Both the position numbers and the translations under genes were made by a program. From contig CAYPZI010000005.1 of NCBI GenBank assembly GCA_964415185.1, positions 1 through 64,000 on the forward strand: DNA of 64,000 bases, in the 5' to 3' direction. The DNA is from CAYVBJ01 sp964415185 (GTDB taxonomy: Bacteria; Bacteroidota; Rhodothermia; Balneolales; Balneolaceae). Every line of letters starts with the position of its first letter. Position 1 is the first letter of the stretch. Below are positions 26,388 through 36,318 of this stretch, in pieces. The notes below the pieces were generated by a model that had not been told where the DNA came from, ran no database searches, and saw nothing but the letters and a program-made list of their open reading frames with translations.

Positions 26388-27638
26388 TCACATGTCAAAA
26401 AACTCTTTCACATATTTGAGACCGTCAATAAACCGGTCCACGTCCTCTTTATTATTATAAAACGAAAGTGACAGCCTTGCTGTTGCAGGAACATTAAATC
26501 TTTTAAGTATAGGCTGAGCACAGTGATGGCCTGTTCTGATAGCAATTCCTTTTTTATCCAGAATTGTCCCCACGTCGTGTGCGTGTATATCATCAAAGAT
26601 AAATGAGACAACCGAAGCTCTTTCAGGCGATTTCCCGATAATTCTGATACCTTCAATTTCATCAAACCGTTCAAGGGCGTATTGAACAAGTCCGGCTTCC
26701 CTTGCAGCTATATGCTTCATTCCGATAGATTCCAGGTAATCGACTGCCGAGCCCAGGCCAATGCCTGCGGCTATGGGTGGTGTTCCTGCCTCAAATTTGA
26801 AAGGAATTGTATTATATGTTGTTTCTTCAAAAGTAACCTTGTCAATCATGTCACCGCCTCCCCTGTACGGCGGCATTTCTTCAAGCAGTTCGTGACGGCC
26901 GTAAAGAATTCCAAAACCTGTCGGCCCGCACATTTTATGTGCAGAAAACGCATAAAAATCACATCCGATTTCCTGAACATCAACCTTTTGATGGGGAATT
27001 GCCTGAGCTCCGTCAATCAGGGTTGCTGCATTGTGCTTTCGGGCTATCCTGCATATCTCTTCAACCGGGTTTACTGTCCCAAGTGCGTTCGAAACATGAA
27101 CCACTGCAACCATTTTGGTTTTGGCGTTTAAGAGCTTTTTGAATGCTTCCATATCGAGGGTGCCGTTATCCAGGACAGGAATGACTCTAATTACCGTACC
27201 CGTCTGTTCGGCAACCATTTGCCAGGGCACTATATTCGCATGATGCTCCATCTCAGAGAGTAAAATCTCATCACCTTTCTCAAAATTAACCCGGCCAAAA
27301 CTGTTTGCAACAAGGTTTATGGAGTCGGTTGTGCCGGTAGTGTAGACAATTTCATGCTCGGATCCTGCATTGATAAATTTCTGAATTTTTTTCCTTGTAA
27401 GCTCATACTCATCGGTGGCTTTCTGACTCAGGGTATGAATGCCACGGTGAACATTTGCATGCTCAAATCTGTGATATTTGTCAAGTCTGTCGGCTACCAT
27501 TGCCGGCATCTGACTTGAAGCGGCATTGTCAAGATATACCAGCGGTTGGCCATTTACATTTTGTTGAAGAACCGGAAAGTCTTCCCGTATCAAGTCAAAA
27601 TCAGGAGTTGTTTTAATATGTTTCACATATTGGGTCAT
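26388..27638 (-). CDS. sufS: Cysteine desulfurase SufS
   Basis: Group II cysteine desulfurase mobilising sulfur from cysteine as a persulfide. The PLP lysine is Lys235 in FSAHKMCGPTG and the persulfide-forming Cys373 lies in GHHCAQP. Length is 416 residues. Its first 4 bases overlap the end of sufD. SufS normally needs SufE or SufU to relay sulfur; neither is visible in this operon, so a partner must be elsewhere or be replaced. Confidence 0.95.
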   Translation of the reverse strand: MTQYVKHIKTTPDFDLIREDFPVLQQNVNGQPLVYLDNAASSQMPAMVADRLDKYHRFEHANVHRGIHTLSQKATDEYELTRKKIQKFINAGSEHEIVYTTGTTDSINLVANSFGRVNFEKGDEILLSEMEHHANIVPWQMVAEQTGTVIRVIPVLDNGTLDMEAFKKLLNAKTKMVAVVHVSNALGTVNPVEEICRIARKHNAATLIDGAQAIPHQKVDVQEIGCDFYAFSAHKMCGPTGFGILYGRHELLEEMPPYRGGGDMIDKVTFEETTYNTIPFKFEAGTPPIAAGIGLGSAVDYLESIGMKHIAAREAGLVQYALERFDEIEGIRIIGKSPERASVVSFIFDDIHAHDVGTILDKKGIAIRTGHHCAQPILKRFNVPATARLSLSFYNNKEDVDRFIDGLKYVKEFFDM

Positions 27639-28957
27639 GCAGTCACTTTATGTACGTTGTTTGCGGCTGTATATTTTTTCACTTCATCGATAAGAAGTTT
27701 ATGTACGGAATCGACTTCAATATTTTCGATGGTTTCAAGGGCGAAGGCATAAGTCAGTACTTCTTTTGCCTTTTGTTCGGTCATCCCACGGCTTTGCAGG
27801 TAGAAAACCTCTTCGGGATCCAGTTGCCCGATTGTAGCACCATGTGAACATAAAACATCATCAGCAAATATTTCGAGCTGTGGTTTTGTGTTTACAAGCC
27901 CTTCCATCGATAACAACAGGTTCCGGTTTTCCTGGAAAGAATCGATTTTCTGAGCATCTTTCCGGACAAAGATTTTACCGTTAAAGATAGAGTGTGCACT
28001 TCCGTTAACAACGACCTTGTGCAGCTGATGGCTCTCGGCAAATGGAAAACGGTGATCCAGAACGGAATGCGTATCGGCAATCTGATCGCCATCGATTAAC
28101 ACAAGCCCGTCTACGGTGAATTTCACGTCTTCTTCTTCCATCACCACTTTCGGCTCATTTCTTGAAAGCCTGGCGCCCAGTGTGATTGTGTAAGAATGAT
28201 ATTCAGCTTTATTTTCGAGATAAGCTGCCGGCCTGGATACATGAACTGCATTCTCGTTGTCTCTGATAATTCGAATATGATGAATATGTGAATTCCTTTT
28301 CAGCTTAAATTCGCCGACAGGAATTGTCATGTATTCATTCTCATCCGGCCCGATATGTTCTTCTATGATAGTTGCATTAGCACCTTCCTCAGCTACCAGT
28401 AAAGTCCTCGGGGCAGTTACAAAAGGATTTCCGGTATCCGAATATAAATTCAGGATTTGTATTGGAGATTCTGCGCTCACGTCTTTATCAATGTGGATAT
28501 AGGCGCCATCGGAAAAGTAGAGCGTATTAAACGGCGTAAAGACATCATCTTCATAATTAGCAAGATGGCCCAAATATTGTTTAACGGGTTCATCATCAAG
28601 ATGGTTATTCAAGTTTCCGATTGTTACACCTTCGTTTAAGCCATGAATCGATGATAATTTCTCGTTAAATTTTCCATTTATGAAAACGAGACGTGAATTT
28701 TGCGATTCCGGAATAAAGTATTGAGATGCATCAAAATCCGGCTTTATCGCTTCAGAGTAGTCAATTAATTGGAATTCAGTCCTGGTGATAGGCTTAAGGT
28801 CTGTAAACCTCCAGTCTTCATCTTTCCTGGTTGGGAAGGGAGTTGATTGAAGTTTATCAGAAGCAGATTCACGAATTTTCGTTAATGAATCAGGAACAAT
28901 GCCCCGGTTTTCATCTGCCAGTTTATGTAAAATCGACTCTACTGCTATCAGCTCCAT
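27635..28957 (-). CDS. sufD: Fe-S assembly protein SufD
   Basis: Component of the SufBC2D scaffold, 440 residues, with the SufBD beta-helix core visible in the central and C-terminal part (HTSILDHR-like THSVLDHRFPFAESHQLHKVVVNGSAHSIF region, then ADDVLCSHGATIGQLD). It lacks catalytic motifs and is a structural paralogue of SufB. It overlaps sufC by one base and sufS by four, so the three are tightly coupled. Confidence 0.93.
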   Translation of the reverse strand: MELIAVESILHKLADENRGIVPDSLTKIRESASDKLQSTPFPTRKDEDWRFTDLKPITRTEFQLIDYSEAIKPDFDASQYFIPESQNSRLVFINGKFNEKLSSIHGLNEGVTIGNLNNHLDDEPVKQYLGHLANYEDDVFTPFNTLYFSDGAYIHIDKDVSAESPIQILNLYSDTGNPFVTAPRTLLVAEEGANATIIEEHIGPDENEYMTIPVGEFKLKRNSHIHHIRIIRDNENAVHVSRPAAYLENKAEYHSYTITLGARLSRNEPKVVMEEEDVKFTVDGLVLIDGDQIADTHSVLDHRFPFAESHQLHKVVVNGSAHSIFNGKIFVRKDAQKIDSFQENRNLLLSMEGLVNTKPQLEIFADDVLCSHGATIGQLDPEEVFYLQSRGMTEQKAKEVLTYAFALETIENIEVDSVHKLLIDEVKKYTAANNVHKVTA

Positions 28958-29730
28958 TATTTTGCCTCACCGTTTACAGTTGCATAAGATTCAAGCCACT
29001 CATAACCTTGCTCTTCAAGTTCAAAAGCCAGCGCCTTGTCACCCGATTTCACAATTCTGCCATTCATCATCACATGAACGTGATCGGGTATTACATAATC
29101 CAGTATTCTCTGGTAATGGGTTACCAATACTACAGCATTTTCATCCGTATGCAGTTTATTGATTCCGTCAGCTACAATTTTAAGGGCATCAATATCAAGG
29201 CCGGAATCGGTTTCATCCAGGAATGAGAGCTTTGGCTCAAGCACAGCCATCTGAAAAATCTCATTTCGCTTTTTTTCACCGCCTGAAAATCCGGTGTTTA
29301 CGCTTCGGGTCAAAAACTCGGGCGCCATATCAACTAATTTGAGCTTATCCTGAATATAATCTTCAAATTCAAGCGGGTCGAGTTCTTCACGTCCCCTCGA
29401 CTTTGCAATTGTGTTGTAGGATTCTCTGAGCAAGGTGTTATTTGTAACACCCGGAACTTCTACCGGGTATTGAAAAGCTAGAAAAATTCCAAGGTGCGCC
29501 CTTTCATCCGCATCCAGCTCCACTATACTTTCACTGTTATAGAGTATATCGCCTTCGGTGACTTCATACTCCGGGTGACCGGCTACCACTTTCGAAAGTG
29601 TGCTTTTACCGCTACCGTTCGGGCCCATTATCGCATGAATCTCTCCTTTATTTATCTTGAGATTCACCCCTTTGAGTATGGGTATATCCTCACCTTCAAC
29701 TTGCACATGTAAATTTTTTATCTCTAACAC
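28957..29730 (-). CDS. sufC: Fe-S assembly ATPase SufC
   Basis: ABC-type cytosolic ATPase of the SUF scaffold, 257 residues. Walker A is GPNGSGKST (36-44), the signature is FSGGEKKRNE and Walker B runs into SFLDETDSGLDID, the SufC-specific form. It forms the SufBC2D complex with its two neighbours and drives conformational change during cluster building. Confidence 0.97.
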   Translation of the reverse strand: MLEIKNLHVQVEGEDIPILKGVNLKINKGEIHAIMGPNGSGKSTLSKVVAGHPEYEVTEGDILYNSESIVELDADERAHLGIFLAFQYPVEVPGVTNNTLLRESYNTIAKSRGREELDPLEFEDYIQDKLKLVDMAPEFLTRSVNTGFSGGEKKRNEIFQMAVLEPKLSFLDETDSGLDIDALKIVADGINKLHTDENAVVLVTHYQRILDYVIPDHVHVMMNGRIVKSGDKALAFELEEQGYEWLESYATVNGEAK

Positions 29731-29763
29731 TTTTATCTGATTTATTTAAGGATTTAAAATTAA

Positions 29764-31206
29764 TTAGCCTACGCTTCCTTCAAGCTTGATATCAAGCAGT
29801 TTATTCGCTTCAACTGCAAATTCCATAGGAAGCTCTTTCAAAACTTCTTTACAGAAACCATTCACAATAAGTGAAATGGCATCATCTTCGCTAAGTCCGC
29901 GCTGTTGCAAATAAAAAATCTGGTCTTCCCCGACCCTTGAAGTAGTCGCCTCGTGTTCAACCTTTCCGGTGGGGTTGGCCGATTCGATGTAGGGAAATGT
30001 GTGAGCGCCACAAGTTTGACCTATCAGCATGGAATCGCACTGCGAATAGTTCCGGGCGTTATCTGCCTTTTTGCTGAATTTCACTTCACCCCGGTAGCTG
30101 TTGTTTGATTTCCCTGCAGAGATACCCTTGGAAATAATTGTACTTTTAGTATTCTTTCCGATATGTATCATTTTGGTTCCGGTATCGGCCTGCTGGCGTT
30201 TGTTGGTCACCGCAACAGAATAAAATTCACCGATCGAGTTGTCACCTTTCAGGATGACACTTGGATATTTGAGAGTTACGGCAGAGCCGGTCTCAAGCTG
30301 GGTCCAGGATATTTTGGAATTTTTCCCCTTGCACATACCTCGTTTTGTTACAAAGTTAAAAATACCGCCTTTTCCATCTTCGTCTCCGGCATACCAGTTC
30401 TGAATGGTGGAGTATTTGATTTCAGCATTATCAAGTGCAACCAGTTCTACTACAGCCGCATGAAGCTGATTCTTGTCGTACATCGGTGCCGTGCATCCTT
30501 CAAGATAGCTGACATGGCTGTTATCTTCGCAAATAATAAGCGTACGTTCGAACTGTCCCGAATCCATATTATTGATCCTGAAATATGTAGAAAGCTCCAT
30601 CGGGCAGATTGTATCTTTGGGTACATAGCAAAATGAGCCGTCAGAAAAGACAGCTGAATTTAATGCTGCGTAAAAATTATCTCTTGCCGGTACAACCGAA
30701 CCGAGATATTTTTTTACCAATTCCGGATGTTTCTGAACAGCTTCAGAAATTGAACAGAATATTACACCCGCTTCGGCAAGTTTTTCTTTAAAGGTTGTGA
30801 AGATTGAAACACTGTCGAACACTGCGTCAACGGCAACCCCGGCAAGCATTTTCTGTTCGTCCAGCGGAATTCCGAGTTTATCATAGGTCTCCTTGATTTT
30901 GGGATCTATATCGTCAAGGCTTTCAACTTCCGGCCTGTCTTTAGGTGATGAATAATACTGGACATTATCAAAGTCCGGAGATTCATACGTTGCATTGAAC
31001 CATGAAGGTTCTTTCATTTCCTTCCAGTATCTGAAAGCCTTCAGCCGGTATTCGGTCATCCACTCCGGTTCATTCTTTTTTTCAGAAAGCAACCGGACAA
31101 TATCTTCATTCAAGCCTTTGGGAAAATCCTCATACTCAACATCGGTTGTGAAGCCATATTTGTACTCCTCACCGATCATCGTTTCAAGTGTTTTTGTCTC
31201 GCTCAT
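29764..31206 (-). CDS. sufB: Fe-S assembly protein SufB
   Basis: Core scaffold protein of SUF, 480 residues, near the usual length. Typical features include SYFRINNMDSGQFERTLI, VSYLEGCTAPMY and the C-terminal CDSMLIGQTCGAHTFPY and DQIFYLQQRGLSEDDA. It is the first gene of the seven-gene leftward operon. No Rrf2-type regulator precedes it, but a small palindrome lies 64-80 bases upstream of the start codon. Confidence 0.97.
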   Translation of the reverse strand: MSETKTLETMIGEEYKYGFTTDVEYEDFPKGLNEDIVRLLSEKKNEPEWMTEYRLKAFRYWKEMKEPSWFNATYESPDFDNVQYYSSPKDRPEVESLDDIDPKIKETYDKLGIPLDEQKMLAGVAVDAVFDSVSIFTTFKEKLAEAGVIFCSISEAVQKHPELVKKYLGSVVPARDNFYAALNSAVFSDGSFCYVPKDTICPMELSTYFRINNMDSGQFERTLIICEDNSHVSYLEGCTAPMYDKNQLHAAVVELVALDNAEIKYSTIQNWYAGDEDGKGGIFNFVTKRGMCKGKNSKISWTQLETGSAVTLKYPSVILKGDNSIGEFYSVAVTNKRQQADTGTKMIHIGKNTKSTIISKGISAGKSNNSYRGEVKFSKKADNARNYSQCDSMLIGQTCGAHTFPYIESANPTGKVEHEATTSRVGEDQIFYLQQRGLSEDDAISLIVNGFCKEVLKELPMEFAVEANKLLDIKLEGSVG

Positions 31207-31269
31207 AAGTGTTTTTGAATTTTGAATATTTTCAGTACAATTTTAAAACGGATCAGTAACAGAAATCAT

Positions 31270-31286
31270 TCACTAAACTGTAGTGA
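31270..31286. promoter_or_regulatory. Palindromic operator-like site upstream of sufB
   Basis: TCACTA-AACTG-TAGTGA is a 17-base interrupted palindrome with perfect 6-base half sites, 64-80 bases before the sufB start codon in the 280-base gap after pta. Its position suits a regulator of the SUF operon, but no known consensus (IscR, Fur, SufR) is matched, and it could be chance. Confidence 0.35.
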
Positions 31287-31486
31287 TACTCTATTTATCT
31301 TTATCTGGAACTAATAAATATAAGCAAAATAAGGTGCCATGAAAAACGACTGAAAAGTCCGAATATATTCAAAGTGATATTTAAAAAACGCCTCAGATTA
31401 TCTTTAAATTAACTTTTTTTACAATTGTCAGGTTATGAAGCCGGTTCACCCGGAAAAAAAAGAGTACCCCGTCTTTAAATTTGTTC

Positions 31487-32473
31487 TTAGTGTGCGTCTG
31501 AGAGCAAAGCGGCAACTGCGGCGGCATTTACAATATCCTTCCAACTGCAACCTCTTGACAAGTCCATATAGGGTTTCGCCAGCCCTTGCAAAATGGGGCC
31601 TGTAGCTTCAGCTTCGGCCAGTCTTTCGGTAATTTTATAGGCAATATTAGCTGCGTTCAAATCGGGAAAAATAAACACATTGGCTTTACCCTTTAATGGC
31701 GAGCCCGGTGCTTTTTTCTGAGCGATCTCCGGAACAAATGCTGCATCGAACTGAAGCTCGCCATCGAGAAGCAGCTCGGGATATTGTTTTTTTGCGATCT
31801 CAACAGCTTCTTGAACCTTCTCAACGCTTTCATGCCTGGCACTACCCTTTGTAGAGAAGGAAAGAAATGCAACCGCAGGCTCCGTTCCAGTTAATATCTG
31901 ATGTGTTTTTGCAGAATTTACTGCAATATCGGCTAACTGTTCCGGTTCAGGTTCAGGTACAACGCCACAATCCGCATAGGTCACAACCTGCCCGTTTTTC
32001 AATTTCATCAAAAAGATACTTGACACTATTTTGGAGTTTTTTGCCAGTCCGGCCGTAGCCAAAGCCGCGCGAATCACGGAGGCAGTAGTTGCAATGGAAC
32101 CGGCTACTGCTCCAGCCGCATAGTCTGTAGCTGTTAACAATCCGGCATAATGTAGTGGATCTGACGCTCTTTGAATTAATTCCTGTTCGGTAAAATTTTT
32201 GTGCGATAATCGCTGCTTCAGGTTCTCGAATAACTCTTCCTGCCGGGATTCATTTCCCCAGTTTTTTACCTGTACCACCCCCGATGCTACTATCTCCAGG
32301 CCATTATTTTTTGCAGTTTTAAGTATTTCATCACCGGAACCAATGAGAAGTGGATTAAGAATCTCATTTTCTGCCAGATATTCTGCAGCTTTCAAGACTC
32401 TCAAATCTTCCGGCTCAGGCAATACAATGGTTTTATCATTGAGCTTTTTAGCTTTTTGTATAAGTGTTTGCAT
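31487..32473 (-). CDS. pta: Phosphate acetyltransferase
   Basis: Interconverts acetyl-CoA and acetyl phosphate. The 328-residue protein is the short form with only the PTA/PTB catalytic domain: TIVLPEPEDLRVLKAA at the start, the TDYAAGAVAGSIATTA stretch, TYADCGVVPEP and the C-terminal FIFPDLNAANIAYKITERLA with GPILQGLAKP. No acetate kinase gene is adjacent. It is the last gene of a leftward series. Confidence 0.92.
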   Translation of the reverse strand: MQTLIQKAKKLNDKTIVLPEPEDLRVLKAAEYLAENEILNPLLIGSGDEILKTAKNNGLEIVASGVVQVKNWGNESRQEELFENLKQRLSHKNFTEQELIQRASDPLHYAGLLTATDYAAGAVAGSIATTASVIRAALATAGLAKNSKIVSSIFLMKLKNGQVVTYADCGVVPEPEPEQLADIAVNSAKTHQILTGTEPAVAFLSFSTKGSARHESVEKVQEAVEIAKKQYPELLLDGELQFDAAFVPEIAQKKAPGSPLKGKANVFIFPDLNAANIAYKITERLAEAEATGPILQGLAKPYMDLSRGCSWKDIVNAAAVAALLSDAH

Positions 32474-32495
32474 TTTTGATATGGTAATTAAAAAA

Positions 32496-33359
32496 TTAAA
32501 GCAGTAACAAAATTGCGGCCAGGGTAATAATTATTCCGGCCCATTGTGAAGGGGTTAAAAAGTCGCCCCATTTGGCAAAACCTAAAACCGTACCTCCCAA
32601 CACAGTCAGGATATTTACAACCGGGTATACGATTGCACCATTCATTACCAAAAGTGCATCAATTAAAAATAAAGAAGAATACAAATTCGGAATGCCTATA
32701 ATTACGCCCAGTAAAACTTCCCTTCTGTTCAATCTCTGTTTTTTACCGGTCTGCTTTTTTAAAATACCTGCAATAAAAGCAGTGGCGAAAACAAGGCTCA
32801 TAAACAATTCTTTCGAAAAAGAGCTACTGAACTCCGATTCGAATATTTTCAGGGATGCATCCCCAAAACCGGTAAAAAAAAACAACAACATGAGAAGCCA
32901 TGAAGCCGAAAAGTTCTTTGTAAAGAAACTCTTCTTGTCGGGAACCAATAAAACCAATGCAATAAATACAAATATTATTCCAACCCATTCTTTTGAACCA
33001 ATTTTCTCCAAATACCAGAAAGCCGACAGAAAGACAGGTATGATCAGTGAAATCCTCATAGCGGAAACACTCACACCCACACCGTTAAGGTGAACCGATT
33101 TACTATAAAAGAAAAAATTGGTAATGAAAAAAATTCCGGTTATACCGGCGAGAACCCAAAGTAAAAGCGGCACTTCCGGGACAACCTGAACCGGATTTTT
33201 TTCCAGGGAAATCGTCCATGAAAAAATAGCAGCTGCCAGGTAATTAACAATGAGCACATTCAGGGTATCCAGTTTTTTATTTTCAACGACTTTAAGCAGA
33301 TGTGCAATCAAAACTGAACATGCGGAACTTAATAATATGAACAGCCAGCCGGTTGTCAT
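32496..33359 (-). CDS. EamA/DMT-superfamily transporter
   Basis: Inner-membrane protein of 287 residues with about ten hydrophobic segments in two EamA halves, as in drug/metabolite transporters. The second half ends YPVVNILTVLGGTVLGF followed by GIIITLAAILLLL. The substrate cannot be inferred. The first 4 bases overlap the end of the upstream lipoprotein gene; pta follows 22 bases downstream. Confidence 0.85.
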   Translation of the reverse strand: MTTGWLFILLSSACSVLIAHLLKVVENKKLDTLNVLIVNYLAAAIFSWTISLEKNPVQVVPEVPLLLWVLAGITGIFFITNFFFYSKSVHLNGVGVSVSAMRISLIIPVFLSAFWYLEKIGSKEWVGIIFVFIALVLLVPDKKSFFTKNFSASWLLMLLFFFTGFGDASLKIFESEFSSSFSKELFMSLVFATAFIAGILKKQTGKKQRLNRREVLLGVIIGIPNLYSSLFLIDALLVMNGAIVYPVVNILTVLGGTVLGFAKWGDFLTPSQWAGIIITLAAILLLL

Positions 33360-35092
33360 TCCGCTATGTTCAAATCAATCGAGCCGAAAACCTGGATCTC
33401 CTGCGGCCTGTCGAAAAGTCGCCTTGCCGTATAATCTACATTATTTTGAATATACCCGATGATATCAATAAGATTGGCCCTGCCTTGTTGCAGGGCTTCA
33501 GCCCAGTGATAGATGAATACCCGGTGCTGCTTGTCATCACTGCCTCTGCCAGAAAAAGTAACTGAACGCTGATTCGGTCTTGAACTGAATATTACAACCG
33601 ATTCATCCCGGTTTTCAGTAATTATATCAGATAAATTCTCCAAAATATCAGGCCCGTACACTTCATATTCTGTATCTTTGAGATCCGACTCTGTCAGGTA
33701 TACAAGATCGGCCAGAATTACCAGCCTGTTGTATTGAAGCGAAGCCAGTTCCTGAAAATAAGCTGAAAGACTCTGTCCGGATAAAATTTCACCATTATTC
33801 TCAATAATAAGATTTGCCTCCCCCTCTTCATTAAGAGCCGTTTTACCTGAAATGTACACCCAAACGGTATTGAGCGAATCATCACGAACCGAAGAAAGTG
33901 TACTTTCAATTTCGCCCTTATTCAATTGGTCGTTTATATAAATTTGCCCCGGTTTCATCATGAAAGCACGCAACATGTAAGATTCAAATAACTGGATATC
34001 ACGTTCCAGAATTTCACGGTCCTGACCTTCCTCAAGAACCGCACTGCTCAAAATCAAAGCCCTGTCGTGTGAATTGTGCGCTTTTAAAGGTTCAATATTG
34101 CTTTCGACATCAATTTGGCCGTATGGAATTTCACGGACTGAAGTTAAATCAAACCCGCCTGACTCGCCTTCTGTTCTCCATTCCACATTCGACTGATCCT
34201 CAGGAAGATAAGTTTTGGTTCCGCCAAACAGAACTTCATACCACTCTTCATTGATTTTATTCAAAAAAGGCAATGAATTACCTCCCATTAGATTCGTAAA
34301 AACATTCAGCTCCGAGAAATCCGGTGTTGTTCTGAGTGCAACCGAGTCAGAATTTACGACGACAAACGGCGCCAGAAAATTTTTTATCTCTACTGGAAAT
34401 TCAAACATTTTCCCGGCATATTCTGCACTAAGCATTACATCACCGGGTTCTTCACCTGTAATTACCCGTGCCGAAAAAAATGAGGTGAGATCGAGGTCAA
34501 AAATATTATCGGAAAAGTCAAAACTTCTGTTTTGTATGATGATTGAATCTTTGTAGGCAATGGTTAACGTGAGTTCTTCGATGTCTTCCGGGGATGTATT
34601 TACAGTATCGGTCTGGGTAATAAACCCGCTTGTTCTCATAAACCTGTATTCACCGGTTTTGATTGGCTCACCGGCAGGTTTCAAATTAAGAACTGAAAGC
34701 AGGGCTAAAATACCTCCGCTTAAATTGAGGCCTGCTTTTTGAGTTGAAGAGGGTGAATTTATAACATTTCCCGAGTTTGCCGCATAAAAAGTAATTGCCG
34801 AACCCGCTATTGCAAACAGGGCGAAAACAAACTTGGGTTTGTACGTTTGAACCGTTCTCTCCATCCTGACTCTCTGGGGAATTTGAACATCTACAATATC
34901 AACTGCTTTTAAAGCAATTTCCGGATCACGGACAGTCGGGCGGCTTTCCAAAATCAAGGATTTTGATCGCCGGATCACCTCCTTTTCTTCCTGCTGGTCG
35001 GTACTGTAAATTTCAGAAAGCGTCCATTTGGTAGTGGTACACGATAATAGAAGAAATGCAGTTGGCAGAAATATGATAATTTTTTTTAGCAT
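33356..35092 (-). CDS. Lipoprotein with SH3-like and degenerate caspase-like domains
   Basis: A 578-residue lipoprotein (lipobox LLLSC, Cys18). Two hydrophobic stretches lie at about 85-107 and 120-142. An SH3-like segment at about 245-310 contains VALRTTPDFSELNVF and EEWYEVLFGG. From about 344 to the end the sequence follows the layout of caspase/metacaspase p20 domains (RALILSS start, helix, QIYIND, then VYISGKT where catalytic His would stand, and VILADLVY where the DxC motif would stand). Both catalytic residues are missing, so it should be an inactive pseudo-caspase. It is 2 bases after a beta-barrel gene, implying a shared envelope role. The caspase-fold reading is inference. Confidence 0.7.
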   Translation of the reverse strand: MLKKIIIFLPTAFLLLSCTTTKWTLSEIYSTDQQEEKEVIRRSKSLILESRPTVRDPEIALKAVDIVDVQIPQRVRMERTVQTYKPKFVFALFAIAGSAITFYAANSGNVINSPSSTQKAGLNLSGGILALLSVLNLKPAGEPIKTGEYRFMRTSGFITQTDTVNTSPEDIEELTLTIAYKDSIIIQNRSFDFSDNIFDLDLTSFFSARVITGEEPGDVMLSAEYAGKMFEFPVEIKNFLAPFVVVNSDSVALRTTPDFSELNVFTNLMGGNSLPFLNKINEEWYEVLFGGTKTYLPEDQSNVEWRTEGESGGFDLTSVREIPYGQIDVESNIEPLKAHNSHDRALILSSAVLEEGQDREILERDIQLFESYMLRAFMMKPGQIYINDQLNKGEIESTLSSVRDDSLNTVWVYISGKTALNEEGEANLIIENNGEILSGQSLSAYFQELASLQYNRLVILADLVYLTESDLKDTEYEVYGPDILENLSDIITENRDESVVIFSSRPNQRSVTFSGRGSDDKQHRVFIYHWAEALQQGRANLIDIIGYIQNNVDYTARRLFDRPQEIQVFGSIDLNIAE

Positions 35093-35094
35093 GC

Positions 35095-36318
35095 TTAGAA
35101 TGTAATCACTGCACCGATTCCTACCAGGCTTCTGTACCTCACCTCATTGGTTCTCCCCGGTTCTGACAACCAGAAAGGGATTTCATACCTGAATACAAAC
35201 CCCCGGGGTTTACCCATAGCATCCGGCAGGTTAAACGATATTGAAAACCCGCCGCCTGCATCGGCAAATACCTTGTCTACTTCATTTTCTGTAATTCCGA
35301 GAGGTGTTCCCATATCATAAAAGAGATAAGACCTGAAATCAAGAAATTCGCCTATGAAGGGGATATCGTTAAAGATGCGTCCGATAGGCGTTGGATAATC
35401 AAATTCTGCATTTAATGCCCCCATTGAATTCACCAAAAACGGCTCTCCCCTGTCGAATGATTTAAAATCATCGCCCGAGTAACCGCGAAGGTTTGGGCCG
35501 CCTGCCACATTAAAATTACCCCCTGTCAAAAATGAATTGGGAATGGTGCCTTTGGCACGTGTAAACCCGCTATCCATCCACTCTATTTGTTGCGAAATAC
35601 TTCGTGAAAAACGGTACTCCGGATCGGCATCATCCGAAGAAGCACCAGCAAACAGACGGATTTTGAAACCAAGGTTTTCACCAAGAGGCACAGTTTGGGC
35701 AACTGTAACTTTGCCGGATGTAAAAGGATTATCGAGGGTCTGAAAGAATCCTTTCGCATCTAATAGAATTCTTCCCAGTGAATTTTCTCCCCTGTAAGAA
35801 ATAAACGGGGAAAGGATGCCATTGAGCTCATTGCTCCATAATATTGGAAACTGGGCATACCTGCGGTTAAATCTTTTTTCCACATGATAAAATACTCCGG
35901 TTTCAATATAGTTTGTCTCGTTAAAACCCTGCTGCCATCTCTTTGTAAAACCTGCACCGTGCCTCTGAAATCCCGCCCTGAATAAACTGGTTGCCTGTAT
36001 GTTTCCCTCGCTGCCAAAATCAGATATTGCCCTGATCGGCTGGGTATAATTAAAATAGTAAGAAACGGGATCGTCCGGGATCCACGTTCCGAGCCACAAG
36101 CCCGCATCAATTCGGTGCGGGCCGTCATCAAAGGTTCCCGGCACTTGTCCTGTAATACTGGCTCCGATCCTTATTCCGTCAATATCATTATACCAGATAT
36201 CCGGTGCGGGCAATATCTCGTACGCTTTTTTTTCCTGTGGAAAGGCCTTTCCAAACAGGAAAAGAAACAGAATCAAAAACAACAACAAGAAATTAGCTAC
36301 TTTGGGGGTAAAGTCCAC
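35095..36318 (-). CDS. Outer-membrane beta-barrel protein (Omp85-like)
   Basis: A 407-residue protein with a hydrophobic signal (about 8-28, ending KAFPQ), then alternating aromatic beta-strands to a C-terminal Phe. FNVAGGPNLRGYSGDDF is reminiscent of the RGY signature in Omp85 barrels. No POTRA domain is seen. Start is GTG, overlapping the nudix gene by 22 nt. A pseudo-caspase lipoprotein follows after 2 bases, so the two are probably made together. The function is unknown. Confidence 0.78.
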   Translation of the reverse strand: MDFTPKVANFLLLFLILFLFLFGKAFPQEKKAYEILPAPDIWYNDIDGIRIGASITGQVPGTFDDGPHRIDAGLWLGTWIPDDPVSYYFNYTQPIRAISDFGSEGNIQATSLFRAGFQRHGAGFTKRWQQGFNETNYIETGVFYHVEKRFNRRYAQFPILWSNELNGILSPFISYRGENSLGRILLDAKGFFQTLDNPFTSGKVTVAQTVPLGENLGFKIRLFAGASSDDADPEYRFSRSISQQIEWMDSGFTRAKGTIPNSFLTGGNFNVAGGPNLRGYSGDDFKSFDRGEPFLVNSMGALNAEFDYPTPIGRIFNDIPFIGEFLDFRSYLFYDMGTPLGITENEVDKVFADAGGGFSISFNLPDAMGKPRGFVFRYEIPFWLSEPGRTNEVRYRSLVGIGAVITF

